From: Zophobihabitans entericus
GTDB lineage: Bacteria > Pseudomonadota > Gammaproteobacteria > Enterobacterales > Orbaceae
DNA: 64,000 bases
Assembly (NCBI RefSeq): GCF_011745665.1
Contig: NZ_CP050253.1
Coordinates: 2,207,418-2,271,417, forward strand
Direction: 5' to 3'
Positions 58,701 through 64,000 of this stretch are shown piece by piece (position 1 is the stretch's first letter; the number at the start of each line of letters is the position of its first letter). A model generated the notes under the pieces. It was not told where the DNA came from and did no database searches. It was given only the letters and a program-made list of their open reading frames with translations. The translations under genes and the position numbers were made by a program.

Positions 58701-59465
58701 GTGTCAGGGCCTATAGAATTAGCGGGAGCAGGATTAGCGGATATACTGGGTACATTTTCAACAAATCCAGCTGATTTAGCGAATAAAGATATAGAGCTGG
58801 GAAGTAACTTCTGGACTGTCATTGGTGCTATTGGTGATAAAGCAGAAACAATTAAAGACGGCTATATTAATTCAGAAGGCTATGAGTCTAACTTTAATGC
58901 AGGACAAGAGGCTGGAGAAGCCGGATTTAATGTTAAAATTTTATTAGATGGTGGTCGGTATATACTTGCCAATACCTCCAATAAAACAGCTGTAGTGGTA
59001 GATAGTACAGCTGGAACGACGAAAGTTATTGAAGGGGCAGGAAGTAGTGCTGGTACCAGTTCAGGTACAGGAAATGTAATCAACAAAGTTGAGAATATCA
59101 CTTCTGATGTAGGAAAGGGGAATACAGGAAATAAGGCCGTTAACTCAATAGAAACACAGGTAAGTGTTGATAAGAAATTGACTACATACTTACTGGATAA
59201 AGACCATCCAGTAGGAGGAAGTAAAGCTGAGTGGTTTGATAAAGCACTTGGTTTTAACCAATCTAATTCAGGACAATTATCTAAACAGATTGTATTTGAT
59301 ACTAATACAGCAGTTCAAACTGGAGTAACAGAATTTGGTACTAAGTATAATCAAGTAATTAAAATTACTGGAGCAAACGGAAAACAAATCGATGTTAATT
59401 TTGGTTGGATAAAAAATAATGATGGGGTGGTAAGATTAGTTACTGCAATTCCAACCAAAAAATAA
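52752..59465 (+). CDS. cdiA: CdiA contact-dependent inhibition effector with DUF6883-like toxin
   Basis: 2237-aa two-partner secretion effector. Residues 1-28 are an extended signal peptide region (MNKHFYRVVFNRARGMLMVV), with cleavage near 71 (PAQA). The TPS domain spans about 72-330 (NAAGITCNGCGFINASRG), then filamentous haemagglutinin repeats and a receptor-binding-like region with cysteines near 610. A second repeat block follows, then a pretoxin domain ending in VENN (1929-1932). The 305-residue variable C-terminus has a Gly/Ser-rich linker and ends in about 100 residues (LTTYLLDKDHPVGGSKAEWF, FGTKYNQVIKITG, WIKNNDGVVRLVTAIP) resembling DUF6883, a domain seen in polymorphic toxins. Target unknown. 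Ribosome site AAGGAAGTAAGG. Confidence 0.93.
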   Translation: MNKHFYRVVFNRARGMLMVVSELVRSHSGESRSSQKAEATEGKTLVAKLTSISFLTYLSLGLLTVTLPAQATTIRVDPNADKTQRPTVIESANGTTQINIQTPNSNGLSHNRYTQFDVSDKGVILNNSNNSSNTQLGGWIKGNEFLGATGGAKIILNEVNTKNPSQIAGYIEVAGQRAQVIIANAAGITCNGCGFINASRGTLTTGKPIIENGQLKGYEVSQGHIAIEGKGLDSTRQDYTDLIARTVSINSSIHANNLNVVTGRNRVSADAQQVTKLADDGSAVPVVALDVSALGGMYAGKIQMIGTEGGVGVRNAGSIGASAGSVTISADGRIENNAKIYASENINIQNNQSTINNGEISSQKGSTTINTKGELVNNDKIISQNQLTVTAKGNITNTGSMGTIEGKADINSQANIINSGELSSEKGDLVIHANNNLTNTGKIFADNKAQINAGNELNNQGTGSIVADHIRLQAITINNVAKDDIAPAIAARAQLDIAAHTINNVGHALIYSDGDINIGGQLADESGVTGQAEELNNHSSNIEAADNIQLSVNKINNINDHFEVEIQEVSRENIIEYQHEGSYKRYSPSEVYFTHGEVDYMCIRSTGSCNDYFYKYVYERVIEETVITQTDPAKIIAGKDITIKADHLLNDKSQIIAGNTLTINANSIENIEVPGQRYIKDNGTAIYYYRIHEKGSDSQGTSYSTYRPTKVEDITLRPSELKSETIVSESGKDRHDNVISLDNPEVTLPPPNSLFQVNPDPQGKYLIETDSRFTNRSEWLGSDYMLTLLKQDPDNIQKRLGDGYYEQKLVREQIIELTGQRYLGDYTSDLEQYKALMDAGVEFAQEHNLSIGIALTAEQMKALTSDIVWMVSKTVTLADGSQQQVLVPQVYAVVKQGDLNGSGALLAGRDIDLSVSGDINNQGRIIAGNEINITAENISNGKGGNIQGSDISLTAQQDINNIGGHISANESLSLTAGRDITISSTINKTEVRDGDNSFVQNTIGSVGSLSVNNDGGQMSINAGRDVNLNAAQITANGQESQIAIEAGNNVNLGVVETTTGQAVYFDSDNYTKQTITTEVGSAILGNGDISIKSGNDVAIKGAQISAQDTLDIQAKNDLTIEEARQHIVYEDHTKTEDHSGGGTSQTINMHTELDHNLALGSQLSGGEVNLSAGRDMLVQGSQVVSETATNLDAGRDITITAAEERFTDNHFESKEKSGFMSGGGLGFTYGTFKESTDQNEVEKSYLGSMLGSTEGSVNINAGRDVAVRGSEIIAKEDIAVNAENITIESLDATTRYQEQYEMEKTGITVAITGTASDVYNAGQAARNAHDRGNSTISALNDIKAGLTTINAGLDVAMSAQENNPQGNGASIGVSASVGTERTERTINEESHNVVGSGLSAGNNITLNARGNEAGEGGDILIKGSEVRAGNDINLSAANDVNVIGDVNTQHRDMDEKSSSASIGVGVSVGANTGWTISGNANFSRERENMDGSAWTESVIDAGNNLNITTGRDMNIIGGIVKGDTVTADIGNNLNIASLQDTDNYDYDKISGSISGSFGPSSGAGGNISLSQTEMESNWSSVTDQSGIYAGSGGFDIRVENNTDLKGAVIASEAKDKSDNVLDTGTISFSDIENKADYNVDHVSVNIGTNGGLIPSAGAPTTYENSDSASSTTHSAVEEGTLIVRDEDKQKQDVNELSRDTENANNSLGQIFDKQKEQDRMDTLDLLNDIAALAKDSLNKVDMNTALSDYNNLSEDEKSQIKFDEYYKNRQENGETVGGMGSSANKAIDSVISIVTGLITGDVTGGLAGASAPWLAEQIKKATTTYGSDGKPVVDMEANLLAHTILGAVVAELQGNSGLAGGAGALTGEAAAALIIKELYGNRDVSDLSEAEKQNISSLAQLAAGLAAAAGSGGDVGDIGTAVAGSKNAVENNKLSPTQKSELEKEIAACGSDWTCNLKTQLKWANINLQQDNAYVDGLIVGWGVSGPIELAGAGLADILGTFSTNPADLANKDIELGSNFWTVIGAIGDKAETIKDGYINSEGYESNFNAGQEAGEAGFNVKILLDGGRYILANTSNKTAVVVDSTAGTTKVIEGAGSSAGTSSGTGNVINKVENITSDVGKGNTGNKAVNSIETQVSVDKKLTTYLLDKDHPVGGSKAEWFDKALGFNQSNSGQLSKQIVFDTNTAVQTGVTEFGTKYNQVIKITGANGKQIDVNFGWIKNNDGVVRLVTAIPTKK
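57573..58547 (+). repeat. 3' cdiA segment duplicated in the orphan module
   Basis: 975 bp ending at the VENN codons, repeated at 61355-62320 in the same orientation. The last 450 bp are nearly identical; earlier parts differ by scattered substitutions and a 9-bp length difference. Forms a recombination target for toxin exchange. Confidence 0.9.
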
Positions 59466-59487
59466 CTTAATTTAGGATATGATTATT

Positions 59488-59709
59488 ATGATTCAAGAAA
59501 ACGATGTAGTTATTGCTAAAAAAGATTTATCAAAAATAGTTCTCAAAGGAAGTAAGGGGGCTGTTGTGATGGTATATAAAGAACCAAGATTAGGTTATGA
59601 AGTTGAATTTGTTAATAATCATGGTGAGACGTTGGATGTTATAACAGTTTACCCTGAAGATATTGAAGAACTACCTATAACTTCACCCAGAGGTAGAGAG
59701 AAAGGATAA
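59488..59709 (+). CDS. cdiI: Probable cognate immunity protein CdiI (DUF4926-like)
   Basis: 73-aa soluble protein. NDVVIAKKDLSKIVLKGSKG, YEVEFVNNHGETLDVITV and the final DIEEL match my memory of the DUF4926 pattern, a small beta-barrel family often found next to DUF6883 proteins. It starts 22 bp after the cdiA stop; I prefer ATG 59488 (AGGA about 10 nt upstream) over ATG 59479, which sits too close. By position it should neutralise the CdiA toxin domain. Confidence 0.8.
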   Translation: MIQENDVVIAKKDLSKIVLKGSKGAVVMVYKEPRLGYEVEFVNNHGETLDVITVYPEDIEELPITSPRGREKG

Positions 59710-59749
59710 CCAGTAATAATATTATAGGGAGTTATTACAATATGGATAA

Positions 59750-59827
59750 AAAGTATTTGAGCCAACAACTAATTTTATAATCCATTATTCAAAAACAGGG
59801 GTACATATAGTACCGGCGAGACCATAA
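59750..59827 (+). pseudogene. Remnant of a displaced toxin C-terminus
   Basis: A 25-codon frame without a start codon encodes KVFEPTTNFIIHYSKTGVHI then VPARP and a stop, 3 bp before the next immunity-type gene. The tail resembles C-termini of polymorphic nuclease toxins (Ntox50 or EndoU-like; family uncertain). Its place exactly where a toxin should end before an immunity gene supports a truncated CdiA-CT. Confidence 0.6.
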
Positions 59828-59830
59828 ATT

Positions 59831-60163
59831 ATGTATGCAGGTAAAACAAAAGAAGAACAAGTAAAAGTAGAAAATAGAATTAATCTATACACGATGTACG
59901 GTTTGATCGATCGAGCGTCTAAAAAGATGCGCGGAGTAACCGCAAGTATAGCTGGTCAAGATCTAACAATTGAAATGTTTTTTGATAGTGAGTTAACTGA
60001 GGAGGAAGAGGAGGAAATGGAATGTGCTCATACAGATGTTGTTTCCGATTTATATCAAGAGTTTGTCGGAATATATTTGAAGCTTACAGTTATTCCATCT
60101 TCCACACCGATATATGATCAAAGAGGTACTCTAGGCTGGATTTATCTGCGTAAAGAGTATTAA
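59831..60163 (+). CDS. Orphan immunity-type protein
   Basis: 110-aa acidic soluble protein. IDRASKKMRGVTASIAGQDL, IEMFFDSELTEEEEEEMECA and the C-terminal GTLGWIYLRKEY resemble a widespread immunity/colicin-immunity-like family (pattern of R-A-V-T, F-Y-F-D-x-E-x-[ST]-E-E, and R-K-E end) whose number I cannot name. Intact, while only the last codons of a toxin remain directly upstream, so it is likely an orphan cdiI that still protects against siblings carrying the lost toxin. Confidence 0.7.
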   Translation: MYAGKTKEEQVKVENRINLYTMYGLIDRASKKMRGVTASIAGQDLTIEMFFDSELTEEEEEEMECAHTDVVSDLYQEFVGIYLKLTVIPSSTPIYDQRGTLGWIYLRKEY

Positions 60164-60173
60164 TTAAAAATAT

Positions 60174-60204
60174 AGATTCCAGCCTTATAAGCTGGGATCT
60201 TTTT
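60174..60204 (+). terminator. Terminator after orphan immunity gene
   Basis: GATTCCAGC/GCTGGGATC stem with CTTATAA loop followed by TTTTT. Confidence 0.85.
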
Positions 60205-60330
60205 ACAGGGAAAGGAACGACGACTGTTAACACTCCAGATGGTATAAGTTTTAATATTGAACAACCTAAACATTTAGCAACTGTCGATGGGTTTACTCAA
60301 TCTAAAGGCATTTCAGAACCAAGTAGTTAG
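60205..60330 (+). pseudogene. Second toxin/CdiA-CT remnant
   Basis: A start-less frame reads TGKGTTTVNTPDGISFNIEQ, PKHLATVDGFTQSKGIS and stops after EPSS at 60330. PxGxxxxxxxPxHLxTVxGxxxxxGIS looks like the entry of a CdiA-CT toxin fold cut before its catalytic part. Family assignment is uncertain. Confidence 0.45.
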
Positions 60331-60375
60331 TGATGGAGCGAAGGAATAAAAAATATGGAGCAAGGGAATTAGATT

Positions 60376-60948
60376 ATGAATAAAAATTGCATGTTATATT
60401 TCTTTTTTCTTTTCTTTACCTTACTTATTCGAAGTTTAATAGCATTATTTGGCGCATATATATTTACTTTTTTTGTTTTAGATTTAATTAATTATATAAA
60501 TGTTGATTGGAATAAATTATTCATTTTATTTCCATTAAAAAAGTTGATTGGCGGAAGCTTCGTTATGGGAATAACTGCTTGGTTATGGAGTATTCATAAA
60601 TATAGAAAGTCCATAACAAGAGGGAAAGAAAGTTTAGAGATTTTATCTCAACATGGTTATAAGGCTGAAATTAATGATATATCTCCATTAATTACTATCC
60701 CATTTTACCAAATAAATGGAGAGCTTTTTCATAATCATTATCCATTAACTGCAAGAGATGTTAGTTTTGCTTTAGGGGGATTGAAAAAAATTATAAAAAA
60801 GAGCGAGATAAAAAATATCGTAATAAATTTAGTGGATGCTTCAGTTGATATTAATAAATTAAAGAAACAATTATTAAATAAGTATTCAGATAAATTAGAT
60901 AAAATCTTGATCATAGATAAGTCAGGCAATGTTATTTCTCTGAAGTAA
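60376..60948 (+). CDS. Two-TM membrane protein, immunity candidate (paralogue A)
   Basis: 190-aa protein: two N-terminal TM helices (about 8-40 and 55-75, LIGGSFVMGITAWLWSI), then a cytoplasmic domain with NDISPLITIPFYQINGELFH and ending IDKSGNVISLK. It is a clear paralogue of the 185-aa protein at 62939, which directly follows an orphan toxin module, so both are probably membrane immunity proteins against pore-forming or ionophoric CdiA-CT toxins. No toxin gene precedes this copy. Ribosome site AGGGA. Confidence 0.7.
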   Translation: MNKNCMLYFFFLFFTLLIRSLIALFGAYIFTFFVLDLINYINVDWNKLFILFPLKKLIGGSFVMGITAWLWSIHKYRKSITRGKESLEILSQHGYKAEINDISPLITIPFYQINGELFHNHYPLTARDVSFALGGLKKIIKKSEIKNIVINLVDASVDINKLKKQLLNKYSDKLDKILIIDKSGNVISLK

Positions 60949-61027
60949 TTATTATAAGTTTTGCCTATTAATTGTGGTACACGATAATTGAGCAATAGTG
61001 GAGTTAGGGCGAGATTGGGTAAAATCA

Positions 61028-61279
61028 ATGAGAGGAAATAAAAAATATATTAATTTATTATGTTCATTAGTATTTTGGATTTTTATTGGTATTTTCACTA
61101 TATTTATATCTTGCCTTATAGGATTATTTGTTTTAGAAAAAATCCATTATGTTACTGCTGATTGGAAGGTTTTTCTTGATTTAACTATACTCAAAAAAAT
61201 TATTATAGGTGGTGGATTAATTGGGATTGCAGCTTGGTGGGTCAAAACTTTTGGCTCTGAGAGTAAAAAGAAAAAATAA
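61028..61279 (+). CDS. Short two-TM protein, N-terminal-only relative of paralogue A
   Basis: 83-aa protein from ATG 61028 (MRGNKKYIN); an upstream in-frame GTG at 60998 is possible. Its two helices and the linker (CLIGLFVLEKIHYVTADWKV, IIIGGGLIGIAAWW) align with the first half of the proteins at 60376 and 62939, but it ends in SESKKKK without the soluble domain. Either a natural short immunity form or a truncated relic. Terminator follows. Confidence 0.6.
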   Translation: MRGNKKYINLLCSLVFWIFIGIFTIFISCLIGLFVLEKIHYVTADWKVFLDLTILKKIIIGGGLIGIAAWWVKTFGSESKKKK

Positions 61280-61292
61280 TCTCATAGAATTA

Positions 61293-61324
61293 GAAAAATC
61301 CCGGTTTAAAACTGGGATTTTTTA
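61293..61324 (+). terminator. Terminator before the orphan cdiA-CT module
   Basis: AAAATCCCGG/CTGGGATTTT stem with TTTAAAA loop and following T-run. It would isolate the orphan module from upstream transcription. Confidence 0.85.
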
Positions 61325-61354
61325 TATCTGAATAAAATGTAACATTGACATGGA

Positions 61355-62929
61355 GTGATTGCCTCAGAAGCCGAAGACAAATCGAATAATATCTTAGATA
61401 CCGGCACCATCAGTTTTAGTAATATCGAAAACAAAGCCGATTATGAAGTCACGCATGATTCCATTTCTGTCGGTACCGGTGGTTTTGGTGCAGGTGCACC
61501 GACAACCTATGAAAACAGTGACAGCGCCTCCAGCACCACTCACTCAGCGGTCGAAGAAGGCACTTTAATTGTCCGTGATGAAGACAAACAAAAACAGGAT
61601 GTGAACGAGTTAAGTCGCGATACAGACAATGCCAATAACTCGCTGGAACAAATCTTTGATAAACAGAAAGAGCTGGACAGAATGGAGACGCTGGAACTGG
61701 TCAAAGACATTGGTGCGATGGCAAAAGAGAGTCTGAGTAAGGTAGATATGGCCAGTGCATTATCTGATTACAATCAATTATCGGATGATGAAAAAGAGAG
61801 TATCAACTTTGATGATTACTATAAAAACCGGCAGAAAGAGGGTGAAACAATTGGCGGAATGGGCAGCAGTGCCAATAAAGCGATTGATTCGGTTATCTCT
61901 ATAGTAACGGGTTTAATTACGGGTGATGTGACTGGAGGACTGGCAGGAGCCAGTGCACCGTGGCTGGCGGAGCAGATTAAGAAAGCAACCACCACTTATG
62001 GTTCTGATGGTAAGCCTGTTGTGGATATGGAAGCGAATTTACTTGCTCACACCATACTGGGCGCTGTTGTTGCAGAGTTACAAGGCAACTCAGGCTTAGC
62101 GGGTGGTGCCGGAGCCCTGACCGGGGAGGCAGCCGCAGCTCTGATTATTAAAGAGTTATATGGTAACAGAGATGTTTCAGATTTAAGTGAAGCTGAAAAG
62201 CAGAATATCAGCTCATTAGCACAACTGGCAGCAGGTTTAGCTGCGGCAGCGGGTAGTGGTGGTGATGTGGGGGATATTGGTACCGCTGTTGCTGGGAGTA
62301 AGAATGCGACGGAGAATAATTTTCTTGATAAAATAGTACATCCTTCTACCGCCGACAATCTAGGTTCATATGTTCATAACGTACCCGCAATAGAATATAA
62401 ATACATAGATAAAAATGGCATTGAACAAGCAGACATTTATATTCCATTAAATAATGAAGATACCATAAAAGGATTAAATGATGCTATAAAAGGTACAGGA
62501 ATGCAAAATGGAAGTGATTATGCTTTAAAATGGGGAACTGAAACTCCGGTGATTGCAGCAACTTCTCTGGTTAGTGGTCCAGGAGGTACATATTTAGTTG
62601 CTACAGTTGTTGGTGGTGTAACTAATATTGTATATCAAATATCAACTAAACCATTAGATAAATTTGATATTACTGATACAGTTATCTCAACAGCTGTTTC
62701 TGCTCTATCAAAAGGAAAGGGTATTTGGGTTTCTACTGGAGTCGGTGGACTTGGTGGTTATGTGAATAGTTCCATAAAGGGTGATAATACAGTTTCAGGA
62801 ACATTGAGTGGCGCAGCAAGTTCGGCTGGAGGCAAAGTTATAGGAGATATAACTGGACCAGTTGGAGGTGCAATCACTTCTGAATTTATTAATAATCAAA
62901 TACAAGAAGCTCTCAGCCAATATGAATAA
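61355..62929 (+). CDS. Orphan CdiA C-terminal toxin module (Gly-rich, possible ionophore)
   Basis: 524-codon frame lacking signal peptide, TPS and repeats. Codons 1-322 repeat CdiA 1608-1932 and end in TENN (319-322) in place of VENN. The 202-residue C-terminus then differs completely. It contains an entry-like section (IVHPSTADNLGSYVHNVP) and hydrophobic Gly/Ala-rich stretches (TYLVATVVGGVTNIVYQ, GTLSGAASSAGGKVIG, GPVGGAITSEFINNQIQ), as in membrane-active toxins. The first codon is a GTG with no clear ribosome site, so it is probably silent until recombined into cdiA. A membrane immunity candidate follows 9 bp later. Confidence 0.85.
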   Translation: MIASEAEDKSNNILDTGTISFSNIENKADYEVTHDSISVGTGGFGAGAPTTYENSDSASSTTHSAVEEGTLIVRDEDKQKQDVNELSRDTDNANNSLEQIFDKQKELDRMETLELVKDIGAMAKESLSKVDMASALSDYNQLSDDEKESINFDDYYKNRQKEGETIGGMGSSANKAIDSVISIVTGLITGDVTGGLAGASAPWLAEQIKKATTTYGSDGKPVVDMEANLLAHTILGAVVAELQGNSGLAGGAGALTGEAAAALIIKELYGNRDVSDLSEAEKQNISSLAQLAAGLAAAAGSGGDVGDIGTAVAGSKNATENNFLDKIVHPSTADNLGSYVHNVPAIEYKYIDKNGIEQADIYIPLNNEDTIKGLNDAIKGTGMQNGSDYALKWGTETPVIAATSLVSGPGGTYLVATVVGGVTNIVYQISTKPLDKFDITDTVISTAVSALSKGKGIWVSTGVGGLGGYVNSSIKGDNTVSGTLSGAASSAGGKVIGDITGPVGGAITSEFINNQIQEALSQYE

Positions 62930-62938
62930 GGAAATTAG

Positions 62939-63496
62939 ATGATTAGAATTTTTTGTTATTTCTTACTACGTTTCATTATACTTAGCACTATATTTATATT
63001 TAGTGTTTGTGCTGTATGTTTATTTGTTTTAGATATAACTGGATATGTAAATATTAACTGGAGCAATGTTTTCACTTTTCCTAATGTTACAAAACTTTTA
63101 TTTGGTGGCGTAATTACAGGGATAGCTTCATGGGTTATGTTTTTTTATCAATATAAAAAATCAGTTGATAGAGGGAAAAGTAGTTTAGATATATTTTTGC
63201 AAAATGGTTATGAAATAGAGATAAACCAAATCTCTCCATTAATAGAAGTTCCTTTTTATAAGATTAATGGAAAGTTTTTTCATAATTATGCTCCAGAAGC
63301 AAGAGATATTAGTTATTTATTAAGCGGTATAAAGAAAATTGTAAATAAAAGTAGAACACGAAATATTGTTATTAATTTAATGGATTGTTCAATTGATCTT
63401 AATAAAGCAAAAAAACGTATCTTAGATAAGTTTAATGAAAAATTAGATAATATCTTGCTTATTGATGGCTCGGGTAATGTTATAAAGTTAAAATAA
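62939..63496 (+). CDS. Two-TM membrane protein, candidate immunity to the orphan toxin (paralogue B)
   Basis: 185-aa protein with two N-terminal TM helices (about 5-33 and 50-72, KLLFGGVITGIASWVMFFY) and a cytoplasmic domain (INQISPLIEVPFYKINGKFF, ending IDGSGNVIKLK). Starts 9 bp after the orphan CdiA-CT stop with AAGGA upstream, the standard position of cdiI. A membrane location fits a membrane-active toxin. Paralogue of 60376-60948. Confidence 0.75.
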   Translation: MIRIFCYFLLRFIILSTIFIFSVCAVCLFVLDITGYVNINWSNVFTFPNVTKLLFGGVITGIASWVMFFYQYKKSVDRGKSSLDIFLQNGYEIEINQISPLIEVPFYKINGKFFHNYAPEARDISYLLSGIKKIVNKSRTRNIVINLMDCSIDLNKAKKRILDKFNEKLDNILLIDGSGNVIKLK

Positions 63497-63522
63497 TTAA
63501 ATAAATACAAAGAGAAAAATAA

Positions 63523-64000
63523 ATGTTGTGCCTTAAATGTGAACAAAAAGAAGCGTTAAGATATTCAGAAAAATGTGCAGATTGTGAAAATAAAGATTTA
63601 GGTTTTCTATGGGTGGCTGTAATTGCGCTTGCTATATTAGTTATTTCTATTGTTTTTCAACTAATTCAAACAATTAACCTGAGTGTGATGTTAATGAATT
63701 ATAGCTATTACTATTTATTCATCCCGGTTATTTTTGAATTTGTTGGTTTATCACTTCTTTTGGCTTTAGCTATTTATACATGTAAATTATTTTGGCAGCG
63801 GAACAAGAAACTCCCTCTTATATTTATTATATTAGTCGTCTCTAATTTGATTTTTTACTTACTGGATTTAGCAATTACTTCTTATATTTACGAGATAAAG
63901 ATTGATTCATCACTTCTGCCTTGGTTTATTAAAAGCTTTGCATTTACTATATTTTGGAGTTGCTACTTTTTAATCTCTGAAAAAGCTAAAAAAGTATTTA
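63523..64000 (+). CDS. Zinc-ribbon plus four-TM protein (DUF2569-like), partial
   Basis: Frame open to the window end, 159 codons visible. The N-terminus MLCLKCEQKEALRYSEKCAD has two CxxC pairs of a zinc ribbon. Four TM helices follow, and the end LPWFIKSFAFTIFWSCYFLI with SEKAKKVF matches the DUF2569 C-terminal pattern as I remember it. Position in the CDI accessory region suggests another membrane immunity gene, but it could be unrelated. Ribosome site AAAGAGA. Confidence 0.65.
   Translation, partial: MLCLKCEQKEALRYSEKCADCENKDLGFLWVAVIALAILVISIVFQLIQTINLSVMLMNYSYYYLFIPVIFEFVGLSLLLALAIYTCKLFWQRNKKLPLIFIILVVSNLIFYLLDLAITSYIYEIKIDSSLLPWFIKSFAFTIFWSCYFLISEKAKKVF

Overview
This window looks like chromosome from an AT-rich gammaproteobacterium. 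The housekeeping order is enteric/Pasteurella-like (lptG-lptF divergent from pepA-holC-valS, plus ybiT, dbpA, lplA, nadR, katA). The surface-protein content and base composition would fit Orbales (Gilliamella/Orbus type), but that placement is inference; no rRNA is present. One tRNA gene, tRNA-Leu(CAA), lies between dbpA and nadR.

Layout. 1-3.5 kb: a leftward TetR regulator, cyclase-family hydrolase and MFS transporter (cut by the window edge) with two matching operator-like palindromes, next to a meso-diaminopimelate dehydrogenase gene. 3.7-8.4 kb: a B12-binding radical SAM protein, an unrecognised 531-aa protein, and a LysR regulator divergent from a PACE efflux pump. 8.5-13.3 kb: a classical autotransporter divergent from a secreted adhesin-like protein. 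13.5-19.4 kb: ybiT, cybB, an LTA-synthase-like sulfatase-fold enzyme and lplA. 19.8-24.2 kb: an unusual cluster of an HlyC-like toxin acyltransferase, a 1032-aa autotransporter and an OmpA-like lipoprotein. 24.3-31.5 kb: TetR/EamA exporter, AraC regulator, small secreted protein, DUF423 protein, an exported HAL/PAL-fold lyase homologue lacking the MIO tripeptide, and catalase. 31.9-35.7 kb: a tryptophanase operon with a clear TnaC leader peptide and CRP site (tnaC-tnaA-tnaB-ridA). 35.8-46.7 kb: housekeeping genes. 46.8-47.5 kb: a relatively GC-rich gene-free island of mirrored palindromic repeats around nine copies of an 8-bp tandem repeat. 47.6-49.9 kb: membrane PQQ glucose dehydrogenase.

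50.5-64 kb is a contact-dependent inhibition (CDI) locus: cdiB, an HlyC-like acyltransferase between cdiB and cdiA (cdiC type), a 2237-aa CdiA with a VENN boundary and a DUF6883-like C-terminal toxin, and a DUF4926-like immunity gene. Behind it lies a graveyard and reserve of toxin/immunity parts: a toxin-tail remnant with an intact immunity gene, a second remnant, three related two-TM proteins (one truncated), and an orphan CdiA C-terminal module. That module repeats about 1 kb of cdiA before switching to a Gly-rich, possibly ionophoric toxin followed by a membrane immunity candidate. A zinc-ribbon/DUF2569-like membrane protein runs off the right edge.

The most unusual points are the two HlyC-like acyltransferases tied to two different type V secretion systems (one lacking the expected catalytic Asp), the MIO-less exported lyase homologue, and the mirrored repeat island.
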